A DNA stretch of 64,000 nucleotides from NCBI GenBank assembly GCA_963749825.1, contig CAVVOI010000003.1, positions 23,498-87,497 of the forward strand, given 5' to 3'. A program made the position numbers and the translations under genes. Below the pieces are notes generated by a model that did not search any database, was not told the origin of the DNA, and saw only the letters and a program-made list of their open reading frames with translations. Position 1 is the stretch's first letter. Each line of letters opens with the position of its first letter. The stretch is from UBA11865 sp963749825 (GTDB taxonomy: Bacteria > Chloroflexota > Anaerolineae > Promineifilales > Promineifilaceae). Of the stretch, positions 8,713-18,068 are shown one piece after another.

Positions 8713-9479
8713 ATGATGTCTGACGCGGAACACGAAGATATTCTAGAACTCATACCCGCTTACGCCCTGAACAGCTTGGATGCTGATGAAGCGAGCACGG
8801 TGAGTCGACATCTACCGGGTTGTGAAATATGCCAGGCGAAGTGGCTTCTTACGCAACTGTGGTCGACCTGATGCCGCTGGCCGCGCCAGACGCCCAACCT
8901 TCGCCGGCGCTGAAAGGTCGACTGATGGCTCAGATAGAAAGTGATCCGGCGTCAGAAAGGGTCGCTGCTTCTGCGCCGTCAGAGCCGGAGCGAAGCTGGG
9001 GTCAGCAGCTAGGCAGTGCAATTCAAAATCTATTCACCGGTCCTCGCTGGCGGCCGGTTGGATTGATAATCGTCATCGCCCTGGTGATTGGCAACGTCTT
9101 TTTGTGGCAGCAGCTGAACGCGCCCAATCCCAACGCCTGGCGGCGGGTCAGCCTTACGGGAACAGAACTCGCGCCTGAGGCCAGAGGTATCATCTACATC
9201 AGCGCCGACGGCCGGAATGGGACATTCATCGTGGACCAGCTGCCCCAGTTAGGCCCGGAACAACAATACCAATTATGGCTAATCCAGGATGGCCAACGCA
9301 CCAGCGGCTCTGTCTTCTCTGTTGACGAGGACGGCTACCGTGGATTACAGATAGAATCCCCCCTCCCCCTTCAAGACTACGAATCCTTTGGCATCACCAT
9401 CGAACCGGCCGGGGGAGTCTCCAGCCGACCGGCGAACGTGTCCTCGGTTACGATTTGTGAGGTCCGGACCCCCAAATAG
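8713..9479 (+). CDS. Zinc-finger anti-sigma factor, RskA-type (frameshifted near 8836)
   Basis: This is a membrane anti-sigma factor that would hold the upstream ECF sigma. The N-terminal frame from ATG 8713 reads a sigma-binding helix and a zinc motif H-x3-C-x2-C (RHLPGCEIC). It runs into stop TGA after about 50 codons. The rest, in the -1 frame and open as its own frame from 8829, has VASYATVVDLMPLAAP, one membrane segment (VGLIIVIALVIGNVFLW) and an RskA-like extracytoplasmic domain (FIVDQLPQLGPEQQYQLWLI). Restoring one base in GGCGAA at about 8836 joins the two halves as QAEVASY, the family consensus. Either one base was lost or there is a sequence error. A downstream-only protein would lack the zinc-binding sigma-contact domain. 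Confidence 0.82.
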
Positions 9480-9496
9480 CTTCTAACGCAAAACAA

Positions 9497-9540
9497 AAAA
9501 AAGCCGGACCCTCGAACTTCGAAAAGGGTCCGGCTTTTTT
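9497..9540. terminator. Strong bidirectional rho-independent terminator
   Basis: A 12-bp perfect stem AAGCCGGACCCT / AGGGTCCGGCTT (9501-9512 and 9525-9536) closes a 12-nt loop. It is flanked by an A-run on the left and a T-run on the right, so it works in both directions. It lies between the convergent anti-sigma and CHRD genes. Confidence 0.92.
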
Positions 9541-9564
9541 ACAAATGGCCATATTGGCTATGAA

Positions 9565-10050
9565 TTAATCAAGCGTGCCGCGAATTTCCCCTCCCGGATT
9601 GGCCGACGTGTGAACGTTGACGTAGGCCCGACCTTCTTCAATGGCCGTCCGCAAGGCGTCCAAAGAGTCGATACCGGCCGCTCCGGTCAAATCGGCGGAG
9701 GTGACGGTGCGGCTGCCTAACAAGCCGTTGAATACGCCTTCGATCAATTGAGGTGGTGGCGCATCCGGATATAACCACAGCACCGGTGGACCGTTGCCTC
9801 CCGGCTCTGCAGCCACATGAATGTGCGCCATCAACGTATTCTCCAAACCATTGACGATCAGCTTGTAAGATAATTCGCTGCCGTCATCTCTGATCTTGAC
9901 GACAGCATTGCCGTGTCCGGCGCTATCCGTTCCTGCAACCGGTTCCAGCGCAGTTCGAAACACGGTCCGAGAATTGGCCGCCGCGGCCACGCCGATGGTC
10001 ATAGCCAGCGCAATTACCAACAAAACAACGACAAGCATGTGCTTTTTCAT
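9565..10050 (-). CDS. CHRD-domain exported protein
   Basis: This is a 161-residue secreted protein made of a signal peptide (MKKHMLVVVLLVIALAMTIG, then AAA cleavage region) and one CHRD domain. CHRD core features are visible: ELSYKLIVNGLENTLMAHIH, the Gly/Pro-rich PGGNGPPVLWLYP and the C-terminal AYVNVHTSANPGGEIRGTL. The domain is known from chordin and bacterial surface proteins, but its bacterial role is unsettled. ATG 10050 is chosen because GGAGG lies 6 nt upstream; a longer frame to 10224 has no support. It converges on the anti-sigma gene and shares its terminator, and is divergent from the protease gene at 10415. Confidence 0.9.
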   Translation of the reverse strand: MKKHMLVVVLLVIALAMTIGVAAAANSRTVFRTALEPVAGTDSAGHGNAVVKIRDDGSELSYKLIVNGLENTLMAHIHVAAEPGGNGPPVLWLYPDAPPPQLIEGVFNGLLGSRTVTSADLTGAAGIDSLDALRTAIEEGRAYVNVHTSANPGGEIRGTLD

Positions 10051-10414
10051 AGAAACCTCCATTACATTATTGGGTTGGATTGGGTAAGCTTTGTCCAGCG
10101 CAAAGCCTTCTGATCCAAATATACGGAGAGTAAACGGTTTTGGATGACATTTAGAACGAGCGGTTTCCATTTTTGGAATAGCTGCCTCGAATCTCATCCA
10201 ATCGTGAATTCTGTGCGTTAACATATGTAACTGCGCCCCTACCCCCGTCTAGGCGAATAGGGTCAGGGGAGATTAGTTGAATCATTGATGCTTTTGTTGG
10301 CTGCGTGACTTTTTTCCGACTATTAAAAAACCGCGACCCTAACTCTACCATTCTTGCTTGTTTGATAATTCCGCGAGACCATTACCAAGTGGCTGCAAAA
10401 GATGAGAGGATGGT
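10051..10414. other. Divergent intergenic region
   Basis: The 364 bp separate the divergent CHRD and protease genes and must hold both promoters. GAGAGGATGGT directly before ATG 10415 is the ribosome site of the protease. No convincing -35/-10 pair, repeat or gene was found. Confidence 0.4.
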
Positions 10415-12979
10415 ATGAAGTTAACGGATCTAATTGGTAACCCCCGGCATTTGACACCAGAACCTGCAATCGTATCTCCAAGATCCCATAATGTTGATTC
10501 TGGATTATTGTTTGACCCACCGGCCTTATTTTCCAAAAGCTCTGATTCGGAGAAGAAGACAGTCCGGGTAAAGCGACGCCGGCGAACCGAATCACAGACC
10601 GGTGAACGAGAGCGCGCCGAAGCCCCGCGCCGGAAACGAACTAAACAATCAAAGAAGTCGGCTCCTCCCAGTGGGACAGGAGGCAGCGCTCGCCCCATGG
10701 GCCAGATTCCCGGCGGCCGCAGCCCCTTGCTACTAATTGGCATAGTGGTCTTGCTGGTCATTTGCATCCTTCCCCTGATGTTGATCTTCGGCTCGGGTGA
10801 TTCTGACGATGCACCGGCCGAAGATCCGCTCACCGTCAATACCGTTGAGAGCGAAGTCGTACAGGAAGCGCCCACCACGGCGTCAGAACCCCTGGTCCTA
10901 CCACCCCCATCATCCGATGGTCAAACCTGGTTGGTGATGCTTTATCAGGACGCCGATGACAAAATCTTGGAACAAGACATCTACTTGGATCTCAATGAAG
11001 CGGAGCGGGTCGGCTCAAGCGACCGGGTGCATATTGTGGCGCAGGTCGACCGTTTCGATGCCGGTTATCGGGGAGACGGCAACTGGTCAGAGACGAAACG
11101 CTTCTATATCACCCAGGACGGCGATCTGCAACGGGTGGGCTCGCAGCAATTGGAAGATCTGGGTGAGGTCAATATGGCCGATGGCGCCGCCCTGGTGGAT
11201 TTTGTCACCTGGGCGGTTGAGGAGTTTCCGGCCGATAAACACGTACTCATCATGTCCGACCATGGCATGGGTTGGCCCGGTGGCTGGAGCGATCCCGACC
11301 CTGGCGGCCGCGATGACAGCAACAGCCCTTTGGCCTCAGCACTGGGTGATCATTTATTCCTGATGGAGCTGGACGAAGCGCTGGGAGAAATTCGATACCA
11401 AACTGGCTTAGAGCAATTAGAACTCGTCGGGATGGATGCCTGTCTCATGGGTCATGTAGAAGTGTTTAGCGCCCTAGCCCCCCACGCTCGCTACGCCGTG
11501 GCCTCACAAGAGACTGAGCCGGCCATGGGCTGGGCCTATACCAGTTTCTTGGCGGATCTGGTTAACAATCCTGATATGAGCGGCGCCGATCTCAGCCGGC
11601 TGATTGTCGACAGTTTCATCCGGGATGACCAACGCATCGTCGACGACGATGAACGAGCCAGTTTGCTACAGAAGGGTTCGCCATTAGGCGGGTTGGCCAG
11701 TTTATTTGGCAGCGTATCAGCCGAGCAACTGGCACAACAGATGAGTCAGAACATCACCTTGACCGCCGTGGATCTGGCAACCATGCCTGCGCTGGTCGCG
11801 GATCTCAATGTCCTGTCCGTAGCACTTCAAGATACACGGCAAAAAGATGTGGCCGAAGCACGCAGCTACGCCCAATCCTTCACCAGTGTATTCGGCAGCG
11901 ATATTCCAGCTTCTTATATTGACCTGGGCAACTTCGCTCAGCTTTTGCAAAAGGAAAGCGATAGCCAGGCTGTCGCTCAGGCTGCCGACCGGGTGCTGGA
12001 CTCTCTAGACCAGGCTGTTATTGCCGAAAAGCACGGGCCAAAAAAACCAGGCGCTAACGGCATCTCCATTTATTTTCCGAACTCCCAACTATACGAGAAT
12101 CCCATTACCGGACCCGAATCATATACTGCCGTGGCTCGGCGGTTTGCCGATGCTTCCTTATGGGATGATTTTCTAGCATTCCACTATGCCGGTCAGTCTT
12201 TTGAGGCAGGAGCCGGTGAGCTGGCCGTGCCCGAACGCGGAGCGCCCTATCGCGCACCTGGATCGGGCGAGATCTCGGTTTCGCCAGTTACCCTGTCAGA
12301 TGACACGGCCGCCCCTGGCCGGCCCGTGCTGTTAAGCACCGATATCAGCGGCGACAACGTCGGCTACGTCTATCTCTTCGTTGGCTTCCTGGACCAGGAG
12401 GCCAATTCCATCTACGTCGCCGACGGCGACTACCTGGAAAGCGACGAGACGCGCGAAGTAGACGGAGTGTACTATCCTGATTGGGGTGATGGTAGCGAAT
12501 TTACCATGGAGTTCGAATGGGAGCCCATCGTATTTGCCATCGATGATGGGCAAGATTCAGTTGTGGCGCTTTTCACGCCGCAGACTTATGGGGCTACATT
12601 TGAGGACGCCATTTACACTGTTGATGGCATGTATACTTATGCCGACGATGGTGCATCTCGCTATGCTCGACTGTACTTCAGCGATGGACTGTTGCAGCAT
12701 GTCTTTGGCTTTAACGGTGAAAACGGAACGGGCGCACCGAGAGAGATCATTCCCCAAAGCGGGGATACTTTCACAATCCTTGAAAAATGGATGGATCTAG
12801 ATAATCGCGGAAATGTGGTGGATGTGAGCCGCCAGGAAGGAGGGACGCTTACTTTTGGTGATCAGATGTTCACCTGGAAAGAACTGGATGCCGCGCCGGG
12901 GCAGTATATCGTCGGTTTCATCGTCGAAGATCTAGATGGCAACACTTACCAAACTTACGAGCAAATAACTGTGGAATGA
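10415..12979 (+). CDS. Membrane-anchored clostripain-family (C11) cysteine peptidase
   Basis: This 854-residue protein has a charged cytoplasmic N-terminus of about 105 residues (many Arg/Lys), one membrane segment (LLLIGIVVLLVICILPLMLI) and a large outside part. The peptidase C11 domain covers roughly residues 165-600. It begins WLVMLYQDADDKIL and has the catalytic His283 in MSDHGMGWPGG and catalytic Cys343 in GMDACLMGHVEV. Clostripains cleave after Arg/Lys and often self-process. The C-terminal ~230 residues look like beta-rich modules (GDNVGYVYLFVGFLDQ, AIYTVDGMYTYADD) of unknown role. It is followed by a 69-codon gene after 31 bp. The substrate is not evident. The topology suggests cell-surface proteolysis. 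Confidence 0.9.
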   Translation: MKLTDLIGNPRHLTPEPAIVSPRSHNVDSGLLFDPPALFSKSSDSEKKTVRVKRRRRTESQTGERERAEAPRRKRTKQSKKSAPPSGTGGSARPMGQIPGGRSPLLLIGIVVLLVICILPLMLIFGSGDSDDAPAEDPLTVNTVESEVVQEAPTTASEPLVLPPPSSDGQTWLVMLYQDADDKILEQDIYLDLNEAERVGSSDRVHIVAQVDRFDAGYRGDGNWSETKRFYITQDGDLQRVGSQQLEDLGEVNMADGAALVDFVTWAVEEFPADKHVLIMSDHGMGWPGGWSDPDPGGRDDSNSPLASALGDHLFLMELDEALGEIRYQTGLEQLELVGMDACLMGHVEVFSALAPHARYAVASQETEPAMGWAYTSFLADLVNNPDMSGADLSRLIVDSFIRDDQRIVDDDERASLLQKGSPLGGLASLFGSVSAEQLAQQMSQNITLTAVDLATMPALVADLNVLSVALQDTRQKDVAEARSYAQSFTSVFGSDIPASYIDLGNFAQLLQKESDSQAVAQAADRVLDSLDQAVIAEKHGPKKPGANGISIYFPNSQLYENPITGPESYTAVARRFADASLWDDFLAFHYAGQSFEAGAGELAVPERGAPYRAPGSGEISVSPVTLSDDTAAPGRPVLLSTDISGDNVGYVYLFVGFLDQEANSIYVADGDYLESDETREVDGVYYPDWGDGSEFTMEFEWEPIVFAIDDGQDSVVALFTPQTYGATFEDAIYTVDGMYTYADDGASRYARLYFSDGLLQHVFGFNGENGTGAPREIIPQSGDTFTILEKWMDLDNRGNVVDVSRQEGGTLTFGDQMFTWKELDAAPGQYIVGFIVEDLDGNTYQTYEQITVE

Positions 12980-13010
12980 AGGCTTTTGGCCACGATAGGA
13001 GTGAAAAATA

Positions 13011-13220
13011 ATGGATGAAGTAGTCAAATTGGTTTCTGACAAGGCGGGCATTTCCGAATCTCAGGCCAAAACGGCCGTGGAGACCGTTCTGGGTTATCTA
13101 AAGGATAAATTGCCCCCACCGCTGGATGATCAGGTCGAAAATGTGCTGGAAGGTAAAGATGTTTCCGGCTCACTAGGAGATCTGACAGAAGGCCTCGGAG
13201 GATTGTTGGGCAAGAAATAG
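13011..13220 (+). CDS. Small helical protein, DUF2267-like
   Basis: This 69-residue acidic helical protein (MDEVVKLVSDKAGISESQAK, then TVLGYLKDKLPPPL and repeated GDLTEGLGGLLGKK) has the look of small DUF2267/DUF937-type helical proteins whose function is unknown. The assignment is by general pattern and not by any catalytic motif. GGAGTG lies about 8 nt before the ATG. It starts 31 bp after the C11 peptidase gene and is probably in its operon. Confidence 0.7.
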   Translation: MDEVVKLVSDKAGISESQAKTAVETVLGYLKDKLPPPLDDQVENVLEGKDVSGSLGDLTEGLGGLLGKK

Positions 13221-13402
13221 GCTTTTTGTCCGCTAGATGTTCACATTCTCCGCTGTTTTCATCACATAAGTCGTCTCCCTGGGGCTAAAAATCACCCATA
13301 TTTCCCAACGATTTATCGGCAATAGACTCCGCTATCAGATATAATTACGCTAACTTTCTCTGCCGTGTCTGGGGGATCGACTAGTTGAAGAAGGATTTGG
13401 TA

Positions 13403-14227
13403 ATGAAATCACGTTATTTGCTTCTCGCCATTTTGACTGGAGCATTTCTCCTGTTTTTGTTTGGTGTTTCAATCTTGTCAGTGCCTGAAGCGGTGGCGGT
13501 TAGTGATGAAGAACTGGTTGTCTCGCCTATTGGAGTTACAGAAAAATATACAACATTTCTACCCGTATTTTTCGACAATCCGCCAATATTTTTTGATGAT
13601 TTTAGCAACCCCGCTACTGGATGGTTAACTGGGACGGGAAAGCACATTAGTTTAAGTTATCAAAATGGCGAGTATGAGATTGAGATATTTAGAAGTTGGT
13701 GGTGGGGAGCTTCGGCGCCACCTCTAGGCAATATCTCAAACTACGCCGTTGAAACTGAGGCGCGTTTACATACAGGTAGCGAAGGAATATACGGTGTGAT
13801 CTTCGACCGATTGAACTGGGATAACTACTATGTTTTTGTGGTCGAGCCCGATAGTCAAACTTATGCTATCTTCCGGCTCGAACCTAACGATAATTGGATT
13901 AATATCGTCCCGTTTACACCATCGAATGCCATTAATTCTGGTTCAGCGGTTAACAAGCTGAAGGTAGAGAGAGAGGGCGCAAAGATAGCTGTCTACGTTA
14001 ATGGCCAATTATTGACCACTACTACCGACAGCACCCTTACAGGCACATCTAGCGAGGTTGGATTATTTGCTCAAACCCTTAACGAGGAACCAGTTGAAGC
14101 ACGATTTGATTACTTCGTTGTTAAACACCTGCTGCCTGGCACCACTACAACTATGCTTTCACAGAACAACGTTCTTCGCAATGATCTAGTCGGTGAGGGG
14201 GTAGGAGCGATTGAGTTCGAGCGCTGA
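13403..14227 (+). CDS. Secreted protein with a LamG/DUF1080-like beta-sandwich domain
   Basis: This 274-residue protein starts with a signal peptide (YLLLAILTGAFLLFLFG). A beta-rich domain follows from FFDDFSNPATGWLTG to the FDYFVVKHL strand. The pattern of F(D)DFS...GW, Y.V.AEARL-type strands, G.YGVIFDR...YYVFVV and KVEREGAKIAVYVNGQ is that of concanavalin-like 3-keto-disaccharide hydrolase (DUF1080) or LamG lectin domains. No catalytic residues can be assigned. ATG 13403 is preferred over the in-frame TTG at 13385. The stop codon directly abuts the stop of the convergent gene at 14228, with no terminator between. Confidence 0.7.
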   Translation: MKSRYLLLAILTGAFLLFLFGVSILSVPEAVAVSDEELVVSPIGVTEKYTTFLPVFFDNPPIFFDDFSNPATGWLTGTGKHISLSYQNGEYEIEIFRSWWWGASAPPLGNISNYAVETEARLHTGSEGIYGVIFDRLNWDNYYVFVVEPDSQTYAIFRLEPNDNWINIVPFTPSNAINSGSAVNKLKVEREGAKIAVYVNGQLLTTTTDSTLTGTSSEVGLFAQTLNEEPVEARFDYFVVKHLLPGTTTTMLSQNNVLRNDLVGEGVGAIEFER

Positions 14228-15412
14228 TCAAGCTAATCGGCGGCGGGACTCTATCAAGGAACGAAACATCAGACCAATGCGCTGGAAGTAAGCCAGGGGC
14301 CATAGTCTGGTCGCTGGCAGATCGTAACGCTGGCGCATATAGGCCGGGCTAGGAAAAGCCAGTTCCAGAAATAGGCGAATCTTGCGTCTTATTCCCTCTG
14401 TGGTGGCCACAAATAGCAGTGCGTCAGATGTGGGGTTCTGCTTGCGTTCGACTACCCAGCGGTGAATTTGTTTTTCGGTCGATGTAGGCTGCAACCCTTC
14501 GATTTCTTGGCCAACTAAAGCCGGTGCCGTATTGGGCCAGAGCTCTTCCAACCGAAGTAATGCCCTTTGGAGTGGAAGTACCAACTGCCAGTCGACTGCC
14601 TGCTGTATGACCTTCCCCCAACTCAGTGCATCGCCCGCGTGATAAATTAAAGCAGCCAGATCGCAATAGCGAAGCAGGTCATCGCTATAACGTTCGTGCA
14701 ATGCCAGGTGACTGCATAAGAAAATAAAGTGATCTTCTGGAGTGGGAATCTGGGATTCGATACTGCCTACATGATCCTGTTTGGCCCGATCGAACCAGCC
14801 ATTGATGGGAATGCGTTCATAATATGGGACGTCCACCACCCCCCAATGCAGATCAATGAGAAAGTATAAGCCTCCCTCTACCGGCCGGCGAAATTCAAGA
14901 ACCTGGCGGTATCGTTGAGTATAACCTGGCCAGGGTTCTGGATAAGCAATGACGTAGCCAAGGTCGATTAGCGTTGAACAAGCAGCATTTGCATCGGCTG
15001 GCGTTACCAGAAGATCCAGGTCGGCCATGGGGCGTACAGCCGGGCTGCTATAAACAGTTTCTGCCAACACCGCGCCTTTTACCGGCATCACAGCGATGCC
15101 CTCGGTTTGTAATTCGTTCAACACCACCCCCAACTCATCTGAGAGCAAGGTATTCCGCATCGCTGTCTGAAGATACACTTGGCGCAGTGAACGTTCTATT
15201 TCTGGAGGCAGCAGGTACTGGTCATGGAGAGTCTGATAGAGAAGGGAGGCTACCCGTTGGCTCTGTGAAAAATCCAACCACCACTGCCAATCGATCCCAT
15301 CCCCCACCAGCGGGCTGGCAGTTTCAAGAGCCAGCGGATCCCACTGACCACGCAAGCCAGCCAGGAAGAATTGGTAGGTGGAATCCGGTACAGCACCATC
15401 CTGATGAGACAC
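14228..15412 (-). CDS. Nucleotidyltransferase-fold family protein (PF14907 type), last gene of the RiPP operon
   Basis: This 394-residue protein matches the uncharacterised nucleotidyltransferase family often found in RiPP clusters. Residues about 105-150 carry the fold core: GIAVMPVKGAVLAE, then VRPMADLDLLV with the D-x-D metal pair, followed by AACSTLIDLGY. A later FLIDLHWGVV and HFIFLCSHLALHER are also family-typical. Its substrate is unknown; nucleotide or phosphate transfer to a modified peptide is an inference from context. The start is GTG 15412. It is the most downstream gene of the minus-strand cluster, 69 bp after the ABC exporter. Confidence 0.82.
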   Translation of the reverse strand: MSHQDGAVPDSTYQFFLAGLRGQWDPLALETASPLVGDGIDWQWWLDFSQSQRVASLLYQTLHDQYLLPPEIERSLRQVYLQTAMRNTLLSDELGVVLNELQTEGIAVMPVKGAVLAETVYSSPAVRPMADLDLLVTPADANAACSTLIDLGYVIAYPEPWPGYTQRYRQVLEFRRPVEGGLYFLIDLHWGVVDVPYYERIPINGWFDRAKQDHVGSIESQIPTPEDHFIFLCSHLALHERYSDDLLRYCDLAALIYHAGDALSWGKVIQQAVDWQLVLPLQRALLRLEELWPNTAPALVGQEIEGLQPTSTEKQIHRWVVERKQNPTSDALLFVATTEGIRRKIRLFLELAFPSPAYMRQRYDLPATRLWPLAYFQRIGLMFRSLIESRRRLA

Positions 15413-15481
15413 AATATACCAAGTTTAATGGAAAGGGGGGGATTTACTACAAATTGAAAGCTTGAGGGGATTGAGAGCTGG

Positions 15482-17338
15482 CTAGACTCGGGGGTTTTTC
15501 GAGAGGCTGGGCTGACGTTGTAATTGCTGGCGCCAGGATTCTGCGTAGCGGCTATTCTGGAGCAGCAACTCGTCATGAGTGCCGGATTCGACGATGCGAC
15601 CCTGGTCCATTACGTGAATGATGTCGGCGAATCTGGCCGTGGTGAAGCGGTGAGTAATGATGATACCTGTACGTCCTTGAGCCAAATCTTGGAAGCGTTG
15701 GAGCCAGTCGGCCTCGGCCCAAGGATCCATCGCGCTGGTCGGTTCGTCGAGAACGATAATAGGCGCTCGGCGGAGGAACGCCCGGGCCAGGGCAATTCGC
15801 TGCCACTCGCCAACACTAAGCTCGGTGCCGCCTTCAAACCAGTTGCCCAGCACGTTCTCATAGCCTTTGGGGAGCCTGGCAATGATCTGATCGGCCCCGG
15901 CAGCCTGGGCTGCTTGCTGGACTGCATGGCCGTTTACTTGGCCATTCAACTTACTGATAGCGATGTTTTGGCTGGCTGTATCTTGGAAATGGAGGGGTTG
16001 TTGGAACAGGATTGAGATCTGTTTCTGAAGATCGGCAACGCGAAAGTCGCGGATGTCCATCCCGTCTATCTCAATGGAACCAGACTCAGGATCGTAAAGA
16101 CGGCATAAGAGTTTGACAAGGGTGCTCTTGCCAGCACCATTGCTGCCAACGATGGCTGTCACCTGACCGGTCGGGATAGTTAGATCGAAGTTCAACATTG
16201 CCGCGTTTTCACTACCCGGATAACGAAAGGTAACCTTAGAAAAACGAATGCCTTTGGATAGGTCAGCGGGTACAGGGAGAGGGTGGGGTGGATCTTGTAC
16301 CTGCGGTTCCAAGGCCAGAAACTCGAAGAAGTGCTCCAAAAAGAGGCTGTGAGCATATATCTGTCCTGCATTGCGTAACAGCGAACGCAGCGCACTCTGA
16401 CCCTGGCTAAATGACCGGTAAAACAACGTTAAGTCGCCTAAAGTGGCTAATCTTTGTAATACCTGCCCGACCATCCATAACATGGTGAATGCCGTAATTA
16501 GTAAGGCAAATAGTCCAGCCACTAATTCAGCAAGCCCCTGTCTTCGAACCATCGATAAACGCTCATCTCGTAAACGATGACGCAGTGACTGGTGGGCATC
16601 CCGATAGTATTCGCCAAGCCGAAACAGACGAACTTCGGCCGCCGCCGCCCGAGCAGTTAACAGCCAATCATAATACCAGACCCGCCGCTGATCCGGCGTC
16701 GTCCGCACATACCAATCGTGCCGGTACTGATTGTGGCGCAGCATAACGTAAAAAACAGGAAGCGTGCCTATTAGCAGAACCACTGGCACCCATAGACCGT
16801 ATGGGATAAGCAGGAGTGCAAGGGTTACCAATGTAATGCTGTTTTGCAGCAAGTTCCCGAAATTCTCCAACAGAGAGACGGGACGGAAGCTTGCTTGCGA
16901 TCGGGCGCGATAGAGATGATTGTAATATTCGGGAGAATCATAGAACGCAAGATCGAGGGCCACAGATTGGCGATGAATCATTTCGGATACTTGTTCGCGA
17001 ATCAGTTCGCCTTGGATGGTGCGGACCCACTCTGTTGCCTGGCCCATGAACTGGGTCAGCACCATGATGCCGCCTAGCAAAATAGCGTAGCCCAGGGTTG
17101 GCAGGATCGTTTCTCGTGTTCCATCGGCATCGATCATGATTACTAAACTATCAACCAACAACTTGGAAAAGGTCACACTGATGGCCGGAAGCAGCCCCTG
17201 GATGACCAGCAAAACAAGCCAACCTATAGTCCAACCTCGAGCCGTGGTCCACACCAGTTTCAACGCCCGGGGAATATAGGCCAGCTGGGTTAGCACCGGT
17301 TTTATTTTATTGTTTACTACGTAAGCCTTGTCGATCAT
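15482..17338 (-). CDS. ABC exporter, fused membrane and ATPase domains
   Basis: This is a 618-residue half-type ABC exporter. Residues about 30-320 hold the six-helix membrane domain. The ATPase domain has Walker A GSNGAGKST, signature LSVGEWQRIALARAFLR and Walker B IIVLDEPTSAMDP, then the H-loop in IIITHRFTTARFAD. No N-terminal C39 peptidase domain is present, so leader removal must be done by another protein; the adjacent S26-type peptidase is the obvious candidate. In this setting it most likely exports the mature peptide. It lies 43 bp downstream of the peptidase gene and before the nucleotidyltransferase-fold gene. Confidence 0.93.
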   Translation of the reverse strand: MIDKAYVVNNKIKPVLTQLAYIPRALKLVWTTARGWTIGWLVLLVIQGLLPAISVTFSKLLVDSLVIMIDADGTRETILPTLGYAILLGGIMVLTQFMGQATEWVRTIQGELIREQVSEMIHRQSVALDLAFYDSPEYYNHLYRARSQASFRPVSLLENFGNLLQNSITLVTLALLLIPYGLWVPVVLLIGTLPVFYVMLRHNQYRHDWYVRTTPDQRRVWYYDWLLTARAAAAEVRLFRLGEYYRDAHQSLRHRLRDERLSMVRRQGLAELVAGLFALLITAFTMLWMVGQVLQRLATLGDLTLFYRSFSQGQSALRSLLRNAGQIYAHSLFLEHFFEFLALEPQVQDPPHPLPVPADLSKGIRFSKVTFRYPGSENAAMLNFDLTIPTGQVTAIVGSNGAGKSTLVKLLCRLYDPESGSIEIDGMDIRDFRVADLQKQISILFQQPLHFQDTASQNIAISKLNGQVNGHAVQQAAQAAGADQIIARLPKGYENVLGNWFEGGTELSVGEWQRIALARAFLRRAPIIVLDEPTSAMDPWAEADWLQRFQDLAQGRTGIIITHRFTTARFADIIHVMDQGRIVESGTHDELLLQNSRYAESWRQQLQRQPSLSKNPRV

Positions 17339-17381
17339 GGACTGGCAAGAAGAGGTTCAAGAACTAAAGATCTTGGGAAGA

Positions 17382-18063
17382 TCATAGACGGTCTTCGTCA
17401 AAATCGCGCGGGCCAGGCAATTGTCGCTCGTCCACTAGTAAACGAAACGGGCGGCGGATGATCCAGCGATTCCAATCATCTTCATAGTGACCGATCGAGT
17501 GCCGGCCCAGAAAAAGACGTAATTGCTGGTGGTCGCCTGTTTGAAAAGTCACTATGCGGGGTTGCAAGCGGGTTGGCAATAGGCGATGGATGACACCAGA
17601 GCGAGCGGACGTCGTATAGAGTGGATAGAGCGAGTCGCAGATTAGTCGATTAAAGTCTTTGCCGGTGGCACGAAAGATTGACTCGAATCGAGGCAACTTT
17701 CCCCCCGGGGATCTTTCGCCGCTGATTACCTCGCCATGCGGCAATCACCCGTCCGGTGATATCTTCTGGTTGAACAAGGTATCGATCGGCGCTTGCGTTA
17801 CCATCACCACGAGTGCATATGCCTGATGGGGTTAGATCGATGATGCGATGGACCACGGCTTGCCCATCACCAGAACGCTCAAAGACAATGATGTCGCCCA
17901 CCTGTGTTATCCGATTGCCATAGGGCTCGATCTCCAACAAATCTTGCCTACAGAGGGTGGGAATCATGCTGGTACCGATATGAGCGTAAAAGCATGAAGG
18001 TTCAGTAGCAAGTGAATCCAATTTGTTCTGCAATACCTTCAGGTTGCACACCATTCTATTCAC
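17382..18063 (-). pseudogene. S24/S26-type signal peptidase-like protein, frameshifted at a G6 run
   Basis: The first frame (ATG 18063) has the S26 catalytic-Ser motif GTSMIPTL and the box GDIIVFERSGDGQAVVHRII with its catalytic-region residues, then CTRGDGN, QPEDITGRVIAAWRG. It leaves the family pattern after IPGG. The rest of the family pattern (SLYPLYTTSARSGVIHRLLP, RRPFRLLVDERQLPG) lies in the +1 frame ending at 17382. Both meet at the homopolymer 17701-17706 (C6 on plus, G6 in the gene). Removing one G joins them as IPGGKLPRFES. This is either an indel error or recent inactivation. In RiPP clusters such proteins are candidate leader peptidases. It starts 5 nt after the precursor gene stop. 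Confidence 0.82.
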
Positions 18064-18068
18064 TAGAC

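Noticed and set aside
10151..10351. Small gene between CHRD and protease genes
   Set aside because: No ribosome site and no hydrophobic or domain pattern.
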